From NCBI RefSeq assembly GCF_023656565.1, contig NZ_JAMOKG010000003.1, forward strand, positions 744,001-808,000: a stretch of DNA of 64,000 nucleotides, in the 5' to 3' direction. Below are positions 35,264 through 43,537 of the stretch, piece after piece (position 1 is the first letter of the stretch; each line of letters begins with the position of its first letter). Source of the DNA: Flavobacterium tyrosinilyticum. GTDB taxonomy: Bacteria; Bacteroidota; Bacteroidia; Flavobacteriales; Flavobacteriaceae. The position numbers were made by a program, and so were the translations under genes. Under the pieces are notes generated by a model, which saw nothing but the letters and a program-made list of their open reading frames with translations, did not search any database and was not told the origin of the DNA.

Positions 35264-35641
35264 ATGGAAGAAATCTTAAATCAATACGAAACGGTTCATG
35301 CAAGCGATGCTACAATTTGGTTCAAAGCGGGTAAAGTAGAAGATTTTCCAACCAACCGAGGAGGCTGTATCAAATACAAAAACAAACAAATTGCGATTTT
35401 TAATTTTACGCGTCGCAACGAATGGTACGCTTGTCAAAATGCTTGTCCGCACAAAATGGAAATGGTGCTTTCAAGAGGAATGACTGGTTCTGCCGACGAT
35501 ATTCCGAAAATCGCTTGTCCAATGCATAAAAAAACATTTTCACTTGTTGACGGTTCAAACTTAAACGGCGAAGAATACAGCATTGCAACTTATCCTATTA
35601 AGATTGTTGAAAATGAAGTTTTCGTTGGATTTGTAGATTAA
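35264..35641 (+). CDS. nirD: Nitrite reductase small subunit
   Basis: NirD, 125 residues, is the Rieske-like small subunit that stabilises NirB. The [2Fe-2S] Rieske ligands seem to be kept: Cys and His in ACQNACPHKMEMVLS and in CPMHKKTFSLVDG. Many NirD proteins have lost these, so this one is ferredoxin-like. It lies 290 bases after nirB because a repeat is inserted between them, so cotranscription depends on read-through. Confidence 0.93.
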   Translation: MEEILNQYETVHASDATIWFKAGKVEDFPTNRGGCIKYKNKQIAIFNFTRRNEWYACQNACPHKMEMVLSRGMTGSADDIPKIACPMHKKTFSLVDGSNLNGEEYSIATYPIKIVENEVFVGFVD

Positions 35642-35657
35642 ATGAATATTTTCTTCC

Positions 35658-35739
35658 GCCACGAATTCACGAATCATTGTGTTCAATCTGTGTCATTAAT
35701 TTCACTAATATAATTCGTTTTCATTCGTGAATTCGTGGC
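35658..35739. repeat. GCCACGAATTCACGAAT palindrome, copy 2
   Basis: 17-bp inverted arms at each end (35658-35674 and 35723-35739), the same family as 27165-27235. It lies between nirD and the DUF4202 gene. Confidence 0.8.
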
Positions 35740-35790
35740 GAAAAAAAAACTTAATTCCGTATCTTTGAAATTCTATTATCAAACCAAAAA

Positions 35791-36375
35791 ATGACTACAC
35801 CTTTTCAAAAAGCAAGCCAATGGATTGACGCTGAAAACGCACAGGATCCAAACATCGAATTAGACCAAAACACCGAATATCCAAAAGAATTATTGTATTC
35901 AAACAGGATGTACGAAAAACTGATCCAGTTTGAACCAAACGCATCAGAAGAAATTCAGATTGCATCAAAAGCACAGCACATCTGCCGATGGAAAGTGGCC
36001 CGAGAATCGTACCCAATGGATCGCGTGGGTTATTTGAAATGGAGAGAAGAATTGAAAAAATTCCACGCAAAAACTACTGCTGAAATTCTCGAAAAAGCTG
36101 GCTACAATCAAACTTTTATCGATCGTGTATCGTTCTTAATTGAAAAAAAACTACTTAAAAAAGATGCCGAAACCCAATTGCTAGAAGATGTAATTTGTTT
36201 GGTATTTTTAGAATATTATTTAGAACCTTTCGTCCACAAACATGATGAAGAAAAGCTAAAAAATATCATCAAAAAAACCTGGGATAAAATGTCGGATAAA
36301 GGCCATCAGGAAGCTTTAAAAATCAATTATTCTGAAGAAAACTTAAACTTGATAAAAGCTTCTTTAGGATTGTAA
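35791..36375 (+). CDS. DUF4202 domain-containing protein
   Basis: Cytoplasmic helical protein of 194 residues matching DUF4202 along its whole length (QKASQWIDAENAQDPNIELD; SKAQHICRWKVARESYPMDR). The conserved His/Arg/Glu pattern (AQHICRWK, LEDVICLVFLEYYLEPF) resembles an HD-like or metal-binding helical core. The family is often encoded with nitrate/nitrite assimilation genes, as here between nirD and the sensor kinase, but its function is unknown. Confidence 0.85.
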   Translation: MTTPFQKASQWIDAENAQDPNIELDQNTEYPKELLYSNRMYEKLIQFEPNASEEIQIASKAQHICRWKVARESYPMDRVGYLKWREELKKFHAKTTAEILEKAGYNQTFIDRVSFLIEKKLLKKDAETQLLEDVICLVFLEYYLEPFVHKHDEEKLKNIIKKTWDKMSDKGHQEALKINYSEENLNLIKASLGL

Positions 36376-36439
36376 AAAAGATATGAAATGAGCTAAAGCG
36401 AATTCCATTTTCCTATAGAAAGACAAATATTATCTTCGA

Positions 36440-38251
36440 ATGAAAAAAAGCAATCAGGAAGCTGCAGAAAAAATCACATTCAAAAATTTACGTCGTCTGT
36501 ATTTTTTTGCGCTTCTTACTATTGCCTTAACTATAATTATAAGTCAGTTTTTAGTACAATACAATCTGAATCAGCAGTTAAGCGATTCTAAGATTATCAA
36601 TTTTTCTGGTAAACAAAGAATGCTGAGCCAAAAAATTGTAAAAGAAGTTCTGATCTTACATTACGTTTCTGATTCGGTTGCAACCAAAAAAACTTCGCAT
36701 TTAAAAGAAGTTCTAGAGCTTTGGAAGAAAAATCAAAAAGCACTTGAAAACGGCAGTGACAGTTTAGCTTTTCCAAAAGAAAAATCAGAAACACTTTCTA
36801 AATTGTATCTGGAAATCAATCCGATTTTCAATAAAATTGCACAAACTACAGATTCTTTTTTATTAAATCTGCAGCAGAAAAAATCGGCTTCTGAAAATCA
36901 AAAATTGGTTCAGATTATTTTAGAAAACGAAGGCGTTTTCCTTTCAAAAATGAATCAAATTGTAACCCAATACGATCTTGAAGCGCACGAAAAAGTAACC
37001 GAACAGCGCCGAATCGAATATTGGATTTTTGGTTTTACACTTTTAGTTCTTCTTCTAGAATTCTTCTTCATTTTCAAACCAACCAACAAGAAAATCGAAA
37101 GGTTAATTGCCCAACTTTTATCTTCTGAAAAGAAAGCCTTAAAACTGGCATACGACACCGAAATCATTAGTGAAATCAAAGAAAACTCCGTAAAAGAATT
37201 AAAATCGCTCAATTATGCGATGGAAAATACTTTGCTGTATTGCCGAATTTCTCCAGACGGCTCCATCATTCATATTGGAGAAAAATTTGCCAAACTTTTA
37301 AATTATACTAAGTTTTTATCTAACAAAAAATTCTCCGAAGTACTGACTGAAGACGAAAAAGAACAGGTTAATTTTGACCGTTTAATTTTCGAAAAACAGC
37401 GTAGCGGCTGGCAAGGCGAAATCAAAATTATAAATAAAGACGAAAAAGAAATCTGGCTCGATTTGTCGATGGTTCCCGTTATGATCAAAAAAGACGAATT
37501 GGAACTTTTGATTGTTTGTTTCAACATTACCGAACGCAAAAAAGCACAACGCGAAGTAGAACGTTTGAACCTTGAAAATACAACCGAAAAAATCAATCAG
37601 CAAAAGATTATTTCAAGCAAAATAGTTGAAAATCAGGAAAACGAACAAAACCGAATCGCCAAAGAAATTCACGACGGAATCGGACAAATGCTTACTGGTT
37701 TAAAATTTAGTTTAGAGAGTATTAATCTGGACGATAGAGAAAAATCAGAACAAAAAATTGAGTATTTAAAGAAACTTTCACTTGATATTATAAAAGGTGT
37801 CCGCACGGCAACTTTCAACCTAATGCCACCAGAATTAAGTGATCACGGAATCGTTTCTTCTTTAGCAAAACTCACTCAAGAACTTTCAAAACTAACCGGA
37901 AAAGAAATCCTGTTTTACAACAAAACCGATTTTGACCAGCGTTTAGATTCTTTAATCGAAATCAACATTTATCGTCTCACGCAAGAAGCGATCAATAACG
38001 CGATTAAATATGCCGAATCGTCACATATTATTGTGCAGCTTTCGCACAGCGAAACACTTTTAAGCATCATCGTAGACGATAACGGAAAAGGTTTCGACGT
38101 GAATTCAGTTGACAAAAAACGCAACAGCGAATCTGGAATGGGACTTTTATTCATGAAAGAAAGAATCCAATACATTAACGGACGTGTTTTCATGAACTCT
38201 ATTCCAGGCGAAGGAACGAGAATTACGTTCAATATTCCTATTCTTAAATAG
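36440..38251 (+). CDS. NarX-like sensor histidine kinase
   Basis: Membrane kinase of 603 residues. Helices at ~20-40 and ~194-213 flank a periplasmic PilJ/NarX-type sensor whose IINFSGKQRMLSQKIVKE resembles the nitrate-binding P-box region of NarX. A PAS domain (about 245-375) and a HisKA_3 dimerisation region with the phospho-His411 in EIHDGIGQML follow. The HATPase (residues ~500-600) has the DDNGKGFD and GMGLLFMKERI boxes. It probably senses nitrate/nitrite and phosphorylates the NarL-like regulator encoded 485 bases downstream. Confidence 0.88.
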   Translation: MKKSNQEAAEKITFKNLRRLYFFALLTIALTIIISQFLVQYNLNQQLSDSKIINFSGKQRMLSQKIVKEVLILHYVSDSVATKKTSHLKEVLELWKKNQKALENGSDSLAFPKEKSETLSKLYLEINPIFNKIAQTTDSFLLNLQQKKSASENQKLVQIILENEGVFLSKMNQIVTQYDLEAHEKVTEQRRIEYWIFGFTLLVLLLEFFFIFKPTNKKIERLIAQLLSSEKKALKLAYDTEIISEIKENSVKELKSLNYAMENTLLYCRISPDGSIIHIGEKFAKLLNYTKFLSNKKFSEVLTEDEKEQVNFDRLIFEKQRSGWQGEIKIINKDEKEIWLDLSMVPVMIKKDELELLIVCFNITERKKAQREVERLNLENTTEKINQQKIISSKIVENQENEQNRIAKEIHDGIGQMLTGLKFSLESINLDDREKSEQKIEYLKKLSLDIIKGVRTATFNLMPPELSDHGIVSSLAKLTQELSKLTGKEILFYNKTDFDQRLDSLIEINIYRLTQEAINNAIKYAESSHIIVQLSHSETLLSIIVDDNGKGFDVNSVDKKRNSESGMGLLFMKERIQYINGRVFMNSIPGEGTRITFNIPILK

Positions 38252-38300
38252 AAATTCCAATTTTTTAAAATTCCAAATTCCAAACCCTATACGGTAAATA

Positions 38301-38430
38301 AACTTTGTAAAAGTTGACCACAATTTTGTCAAGCTGAGCGGAGTCGAAGCCCACGCAATCTAAATCCAATCTTTATAGAGCTACTTGTGGAGATTTCTCC
38401 TTCGTCAGAAATGAGAAATATTGCGCAAAT
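38301..38430. repeat. 130-bp tandem repeat, unit 1
   Basis: It starts AACTTTGTAAAAGTTGACC and contains TTTTGTCAAGCTGAGCGGAG. About 70 bases around GTCGAAGCCCACGCAATCTA are identical in unit 2. Its ends resemble the TTTGTCAT-type palindromic elements. Confidence 0.8.
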
Positions 38431-38550
38431 AACTTTGTCAAAGTTAACCTCAATTTTGTCAGGCTGAGCGGAGTCGAAGCCCACGCAATCTAAATCCAAT
38501 CTTTATAGAGCTACTTGTGGAGATTTCTCCTTCGTCGAAATGACAAAAAA
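38431..38550. repeat. 130-bp tandem repeat, unit 2
   Basis: Direct repeat of unit 1 at exactly 130-base offset. It ends TTCGTCGAAATGACAAA, closer to the palindromic-element terminus than unit 1, which has an extra base (TTCGTCAGAAATGAGAAA). Confidence 0.8.
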
Positions 38551-38668
38551 TGAGAATAAAAAAGTGAAATTTGTTATTGCAATTGTCATTGATATTGCAA
38601 TTTTTTCTAATGATTTTTTAATGTTGGAGTTTGGAATTTCAAAAAATTGGATTTTTAAATAAAAAAAG

Positions 38669-38707
38669 TACGTATATTAGCATCTTCTTTTTAGATGAAT
38701 ATACGTA
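38669..38707 (+). promoter_or_regulatory. Palindrome upstream of the NarL-like regulator
   Basis: TACGTATATT (38669-38678) and AATATACGTA (38698-38707) form a perfect 10-bp inverted repeat, with CATC/GATG continuing inward. The TACGTAT core equals the half-site at the narK and nitrate reductase promoters. It is likely an autoregulatory site. Confidence 0.5.
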
Positions 38708-38735
38708 AAAATCGAGAATCAAAATTAAGTAAACT

Positions 38736-39395
38736 ATGAGCAATATCATTCGAGTAGTACTGGCAGATGACCATGTTTTTGTTAGAGACGGAATCAAATC
38801 CTTACTGGAAAATGAAGCAAACATTGAGGTTGTAGGCGAAGCAATCGATGGTGCAGATGCTCTGGAAGTAGTTGCTGCAACGCAACCAGATTTACTTATA
38901 GTAGATATTCGTATGCCTAACTTAACTGGTATCGAGGTAGTAGAAAAACTTAGAAGCGAAAATAACAACGTAAAAATAATCATGCTTTCTATGCATGAAT
39001 CAGAAGAATATGTGTTGAAATCGATAAAAGCTGGCGCCGATGGTTATTTACTGAAAGGTTCTAGTAAAGAAGAATTCCTAAAAGCTTTACACAGTGTTGC
39101 TGTTGGAGGCAAATATTTCAGCGGTGATATTTCTTCCATTTTAATCAGTCAACTTACTAATTCATCACCATCTTTAGAACCTAAGCAAAGCTTGGGTGAA
39201 GAAATGATGATTACAAAAAGAGAAAAAGAAATCTTGACGCTTCTTTTATCGGGAAAAGGAAATAAAGAAATCGCTGAAGCGCTTGACATCAGTAAAAGAA
39301 CTGCCGAAGTGCACCGTTTCAACTTAATGAAAAAACTGAAAGTAAAAAACCTAATGGAGCTTTCAAACAAAGCGGCTGAGTATTCTTTAATTTAA
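38736..39395 (+). CDS. NarL/LuxR-family response regulator
   Basis: Two-component regulator of 219 residues. The receiver has Asp11-Asp12 (LADDHVF), phospho-acceptor Asp57 (LLIVDIRMPN) and Lys in YLLKGSSKEE. A LuxR-type helix-turn-helix occupies ~150-215 (ITKREKEILTLLLSGKGNKE, then ISKRTAEVHRFNLMKKLKVK). It pairs with the upstream NarX-like kinase. The 7-2-7 TACGTAT palindromes at neighbouring promoters match the arrangement bound by NarL in E. coli, so it is a candidate activator of the island. Confidence 0.9.
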   Translation: MSNIIRVVLADDHVFVRDGIKSLLENEANIEVVGEAIDGADALEVVAATQPDLLIVDIRMPNLTGIEVVEKLRSENNNVKIIMLSMHESEEYVLKSIKAGADGYLLKGSSKEEFLKALHSVAVGGKYFSGDISSILISQLTNSSPSLEPKQSLGEEMMITKREKEILTLLLSGKGNKEIAEALDISKRTAEVHRFNLMKKLKVKNLMELSNKAAEYSLI

Positions 39396-39398
39396 AAA

Positions 39399-39473
39399 TA
39401 CGTATAAATACGTAATTATTTTTCAAAAACTGCGTTTTAGCAGGTTTTAACTAAGTTATAGTACTTATTTTTA
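39399..39473 (+). promoter_or_regulatory. narK promoter region with two palindromes
   Basis: TACGTAT-AA-ATACGTA (39399-39414) is a perfect 7-2-7 repeat. TAAGTTA-TA-GTACTTA (39452-39467) is a second 7-2-7, overlapping a TATTTTTA -7-like element at 39466-39473. The layout matches the nirB promoter. Confidence 0.6.
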
Positions 39474-39491
39474 CATAAAAATATAAGTGCT

Positions 39492-40976
39492 ATGAAAAAT
39501 ACAAACTCACTATCGCAATCACACAAAATTTTATTTTTGAACACACTGGCATTTACAGTGTGTTTTGCCTGCTGGACATTAAACGGGGTTCTGGTAACCT
39601 TCTTAGTCGATAACGGAATTTTCCATTGGGATGTTATACAAGTTGGATGGCTTTTGGGCATTCCAATTTTAACAGGTTCAATCATGCGTCTTCCAATTGG
39701 AATTTTAACCGATAAATTTGGCGGAAAGTATGTTTTTTCGCTTTTACTCCTTCTAAGCTCAATTCCGTTATTCCTCCTTCCCTACGCCGACAGTTTTTTC
39801 ATGTTTGCCGTACTTAGTTTCTTCTTCGGAATGGTCGGAACCAGTTTTGCAGTCGGAATTGGCTACACGTCTATCTGGTATCCAAAAGAATGGCAAGGAC
39901 GCGCTTTGGGAATATTCGGAATGGGAAATGCAGGCGCAGCAATTACCACTTTTTTAGCCCCCTCTCTATTAAACCATTTCTCTATTGATGATCCGCAAAA
40001 TGGCTGGAAAGTTCTTCCGATTATTTACGCTATTTCATTGGTCGTAATTGGTGTTGCTTTTTTAATTTTTGCTCAAAACAAAAAAATAGAAAGCAACGGT
40101 AAAACTATTTCACAAATGCTTACCCCCCTAAAATCACAAAGAGTTTGGCGTTTTGGAGCCTACTACTTCTTAGTTTTCGGTTGTTTTGTAGCTTATTCTC
40201 AATGGTTATTGCCAAATTTCATGAATGTTTACCAAACGAGTTTGGTTATGGGAGGAATGTTTGCAACAATGTTTAGTTTACCATCTGGAGTAATCAGAGC
40301 TTTAGGAGGCTATTTATCTGATAAATTCGGAGCTAGAAAAGTAATGTATTGGGTTTTGGGCTCTTCGGTAATTTTGAGTGCTTTATTGTCGATTCCTAAA
40401 ATGGAAATTACAACTTCTGGCCCTGGAATCTTAGCGGCAAAAAAAGGCGTTGTAAACGTAATCAGCGACAAAACCGTAAAAATTGGAGATAAAGAATATC
40501 CAATTGCGCAAAAAACAGCCAATGGTAATGAAAATGCTATTTTTCCAACTTCTACAAGCTGGCAAGATGTTGTAGTCACAAATAATCAAAGTGTAGCTAA
40601 AAAAGAACTGATAGCCAAAGGAGTAACCGTTATTAAATTTGATGCCAATATGTGGGTATTTTTAATTTTAGTAATTCTAATTGGAATTTCTTGGGGAATT
40701 GGAAAAGCGGCGGTTTACAAACATATTCCAGAGTACTTCCCAAATGAAGTTGGTGTTGTGGGCGGAATGGTTGGAATGATTGGAGGTTTAGGTGGTTTCT
40801 TTGGACCAATTATCTTTGGATATTTATTAACTGCAACCGGAATCTGGTCAAGTTCATGGATTTTTATTTTAATCTTTTCAACGGTCTGCTTAGTGTGGAT
40901 GCATTACACTATTACACAACTATCTAAGAAGAAAGAAGTTAAAATAAGTAAAGCAAAATTAGAGCCTGCATATTAG
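39492..40976 (+). CDS. narK: Nitrate/nitrite transporter (NarK/NasA family MFS)
   Basis: Major facilitator of 494 residues with 12 predicted helices. Motifs VQVGWLLGIPILTGSIMRLP and MGMGNAGAAITTFLAP-like GIFGMGNAGAAITTF and GIGKAAVYKHIPEYFPNEVG fit the NNP family, including two Gly-rich nitrate signature regions. Between helices near 302 and 384 is an ~80-residue polar loop (TTSGPGILAAKKGVVNVISD and onward), longer than in E. coli NarK and probably periplasmic. It sits between the regulator and an outer membrane porin, and imports nitrate. Confidence 0.93.
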   Translation: MKNTNSLSQSHKILFLNTLAFTVCFACWTLNGVLVTFLVDNGIFHWDVIQVGWLLGIPILTGSIMRLPIGILTDKFGGKYVFSLLLLLSSIPLFLLPYADSFFMFAVLSFFFGMVGTSFAVGIGYTSIWYPKEWQGRALGIFGMGNAGAAITTFLAPSLLNHFSIDDPQNGWKVLPIIYAISLVVIGVAFLIFAQNKKIESNGKTISQMLTPLKSQRVWRFGAYYFLVFGCFVAYSQWLLPNFMNVYQTSLVMGGMFATMFSLPSGVIRALGGYLSDKFGARKVMYWVLGSSVILSALLSIPKMEITTSGPGILAAKKGVVNVISDKTVKIGDKEYPIAQKTANGNENAIFPTSTSWQDVVVTNNQSVAKKELIAKGVTVIKFDANMWVFLILVILIGISWGIGKAAVYKHIPEYFPNEVGVVGGMVGMIGGLGGFFGPIIFGYLLTATGIWSSSWIFILIFSTVCLVWMHYTITQLSKKKEVKISKAKLEPAY

Positions 40977-41071
40977 ACTTAGATTAAAAAAAAATTAGAA
41001 TTATGATTGAAATCATAATAAATACTGGCTTTTTCTTATAAATTTACTTTCAATAAAAATCAAAAAATTTT

Positions 41072-42346
41072 ATGAAGAAACTTAAACTAATTTTAATACT
41101 TATCGTAGGATTAAGTTTTGAAATCCAAGCTCAAGAATTAGATGTAAATCTGCAAATTAGGCCACGTTTTGAATATCGTAACGGTTACAAACAACTTTTA
41201 CAAGAAGGACAAAAAGGAACTTCTCAAATTTCGCAGCGTTCTCGTCTAAACTTCAATTACAAACAAGACGATTTAATTTTAAAATTAACTTTCCAAAATA
41301 CAAGAACATGGGGAGATGTTGCTCCTGCTACAGTTGCTGATAAAAATGGAGTTGCTGTTTTTGAAGCTTGGGCGCAATATAATTTCACTGAAAAATGGAG
41401 CGCCAGAATGGGACGTCAGGTTCTTTCTTATGATAATCAGCGTATTTTGGGTGAAATGGATTGGGCACAGCAAGGCCAAAGCCACGATGCGTTAACGGTT
41501 TCTTTTCATGACGAAACTCAAAAATTAGATTTTGGAGGTGCTTACAATTCAACAGCAGAGAATGTTGTACAAACTCCTTATACCGTTGCAAATTATAAAG
41601 CGATGCAATATGCTTGGTATCATAATCAAATTAGCGAAAAATTAGGCGCGAGCTTTTTAGTATTGAATACAGGTTACGAATTTACTCGTAATCCAAATAC
41701 TCCAGAGAGCAAAATTCTTGTAGATTACATGCAAACTTTTGGTCCTTATTTAACTTATAAAAAAGATAAAATTGATACTAGTTTTTGGTTGTATGGCCAA
41801 ACTGGAAAAAGTACCGATCAGCAAGTTAGTGCTTGGAATGCTGCCGCAAACATTAATTACAGCATCACTAATTCGTTTAAAGCTGGTTTAGGGTACGAAT
41901 TTTTATCTGGTAAAGATTCAAATGATGGAAGCACAGTAATTAAATCTTTTAACCCGATTTTTGGAACCAACCACGGATTTAATGGTTACATGGATTACTT
42001 TTATGTTGGAAATCATTTAAAAAATGTTGGTTTACAAGATATTTTTATCAAATTGAATTACAATGTAAACAAGTGGCAATTTGCTTTGATTCCGCACGTT
42101 TTTTTAGCTGCAGCTGATGTAGTGAATGTTCCTCTTAACGAAAAAATGGATTCTTATTTAGGAACTGAGATTGATGCAACTTTTGGATATAATTTCAAAA
42201 AAGACATTACATTGACAGGAGGTTATTCTCAAATGTTCGGATCTAAAACGATGGAATTTATTAAAACGGGAGATGCTGGCCATACCAACAATTGGGCATG
42301 GTTAATGGTTTCTGTGAATCCGAGAATTTTTAGCTGGAAAAAATAA
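41072..42346 (+). CDS. Outer membrane porin (alginate-export family type)
   Basis: Beta-barrel protein of 424 residues. The signal peptide is MKKLKLILILIVGLSFEIQA. The rest is alternating amphipathic strands resembling the alginate_exp family (RPRFEYRNGYKQLLQEGQKG, RMGRQVLSYDNQRILGEMDW), ending in a C-terminal aromatic strand. Position 95 bases downstream of narK in the same direction suggests it carries nitrate/nitrite or a related anion across the outer membrane. That substrate is inference, and the family name should not be read as alginate export. Confidence 0.82.
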   Translation: MKKLKLILILIVGLSFEIQAQELDVNLQIRPRFEYRNGYKQLLQEGQKGTSQISQRSRLNFNYKQDDLILKLTFQNTRTWGDVAPATVADKNGVAVFEAWAQYNFTEKWSARMGRQVLSYDNQRILGEMDWAQQGQSHDALTVSFHDETQKLDFGGAYNSTAENVVQTPYTVANYKAMQYAWYHNQISEKLGASFLVLNTGYEFTRNPNTPESKILVDYMQTFGPYLTYKKDKIDTSFWLYGQTGKSTDQQVSAWNAAANINYSITNSFKAGLGYEFLSGKDSNDGSTVIKSFNPIFGTNHGFNGYMDYFYVGNHLKNVGLQDIFIKLNYNVNKWQFALIPHVFLAAADVVNVPLNEKMDSYLGTEIDATFGYNFKKDITLTGGYSQMFGSKTMEFIKTGDAGHTNNWAWLMVSVNPRIFSWKK

Positions 42347-42370
42347 TTTTTATTTAAAATTAACCCAAGA

Positions 42371-42410
42371 AAAATCCCTTTTTCCCATTTCGGAAAAAGG
42401 GATTTTTTTT
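42371..42410 (+). terminator. Terminator of the narK-porin unit
   Basis: A 15-bp stem (AAAATCCCTTTTTCC at 42371-42385 with GGAAAAAGGGATTTT at 42392-42406) and a 6-base loop, followed by a T run. Confidence 0.93.
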
Positions 42411-42483
42411 CATCCTCAAAAACTTCATTATTTGTTTTAATTATTTATATTTGAAGCGATTATGAACCCCCAATTCTATCCTA

Positions 42484-42849
42484 ATGAAACCATTTCTAAA
42501 ATTGTCATTGGTGACTTTTATTGTCACGCAAACAGGCATTGCTCAAAAGTACAATGATGCCTTAATTTCTAAAAACTCTGAAATAAATTTTGCCAAAACG
42601 CAAAAAAGAGGAATCAAGAAAAACAACATTGTTTATTATGTTGAGAACGATTTACAAACCATTTCTGCCTATAAAAGAAGCAAATTGAAATGGCAAACCA
42701 ATGTAATTTCTGTTTGCGGAAAACCAAAAAAAGGAGAACCTGAAATTAGATATGTTGGTTATAATTCAGACAAACTGCTTATCGTTATCGGAAAACATAA
42801 TTTTGCTGAAATTGATGTAAATAGTGGCGAAACAAAATTTGTTGGTTAA
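42484..42849 (+). CDS. Hypothetical secreted protein
   Basis: Protein of 121 residues with a signal peptide (about residues 1-21, ending TGIAQ). The mature 100 residues look like one or two blades of a beta-propeller (VYYVENDLQTISAYKRSKLK, then VGYNSDKLLIVIGKHNFAEID), with one Cys. I do not recognise a family. It is flanked by terminators on both sides and thus a single gene. Confidence 0.6.
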   Translation: MKPFLKLSLVTFIVTQTGIAQKYNDALISKNSEINFAKTQKRGIKKNNIVYYVENDLQTISAYKRSKLKWQTNVISVCGKPKKGEPEIRYVGYNSDKLLIVIGKHNFAEIDVNSGETKFVG

Positions 42850-42886
42850 TCCCATAAAAAAGCATTACTTAAAATATAATATAACT

Positions 42887-42924
42887 TACCCTTTTTCAGT
42901 TTTCGGAAAAGGGTATTTTTTTTT
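42887..42924 (+). terminator. Terminator of the 42484 gene
   Basis: TACCCTTTT (42887-42895) pairs with AAAAGGGTA (42907-42915), followed by nine T residues. Confidence 0.8.
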
Positions 42925-43015
42925 GGCGAAATCACGAAAGCAGCATTATGCTTTAATTTGTAATTTCGTTAGAAACAAAAACTTCTCTTATTAATCAATC
43001 TGAAAACAAACAACT

Positions 43016-43513
43016 GTGAAAAGACTAAAATATTCGTTAGTATTAGGATTAAGTACAAGTATCTTTTTAACCCTTTATATTAGTTATAAAGGAAAATATA
43101 ATTTTAATGTTACACTCTTCACTGCTGTCTTTATGTTTATTTTTATTACATTAATATCTTATTTTAAGATGTTTGCTCACATAAACAATAAAGAAATTAA
43201 TTTTCAAGAATTAAAAAATATAATCTATTCTGGAAGAGCAAATCATTACTTAAATGGAATCACAGTTGGTGGTAATCTATACTTAACAGATAATCAACTA
43301 ATCTTTCAAACCAACATCCTTAATTTTATACAAAAACACGAATGTATAATTAATTTAAAGGATATTGCTTTAATAGAATTTGAAAAAACTTTAGGAATGG
43401 TCAACAACGGATTATTAATAAGAACCGAAAATGGTTTAAAAGAAAAATTTGTTGTAACGAACAGAGAACAATGGAAAAATGAAATTGAAAAAAAGCAAAA
43501 AATAGGATTATAA
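43016..43513 (+). CDS. Hypothetical membrane protein with GRAM/PH-like domain
   Basis: Protein of 165 residues starting with GTG. Helices are at about 7-24 and 33-50. The C-terminal ~90 residues form strands resembling a GRAM/PH fold (GGNLYLTDNQLIFQTNIL, then LKDIALIEFEKTLGMVNNGL). No signature residues for catalysis. It is upstream, by 24 bases, of an endonuclease/phosphatase gene and may be cotranscribed. Function unknown. Confidence 0.6.
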   Translation: MKRLKYSLVLGLSTSIFLTLYISYKGKYNFNVTLFTAVFMFIFITLISYFKMFAHINNKEINFQELKNIIYSGRANHYLNGITVGGNLYLTDNQLIFQTNILNFIQKHECIINLKDIALIEFEKTLGMVNNGLLIRTENGLKEKFVVTNREQWKNEIEKKQKIGL

Positions 43514-43537
43514 AATCAATTTAAATCCATAACAATA

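Larger units (their letters stand above)
38252..38735. other. Non-coding region between sensor kinase and response regulator
   Basis: 484 bases without a gene. It holds a 130-bp direct tandem repeat (38301-38550) and the regulator's own promoter palindrome (38669-38707). Confidence 0.75.
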
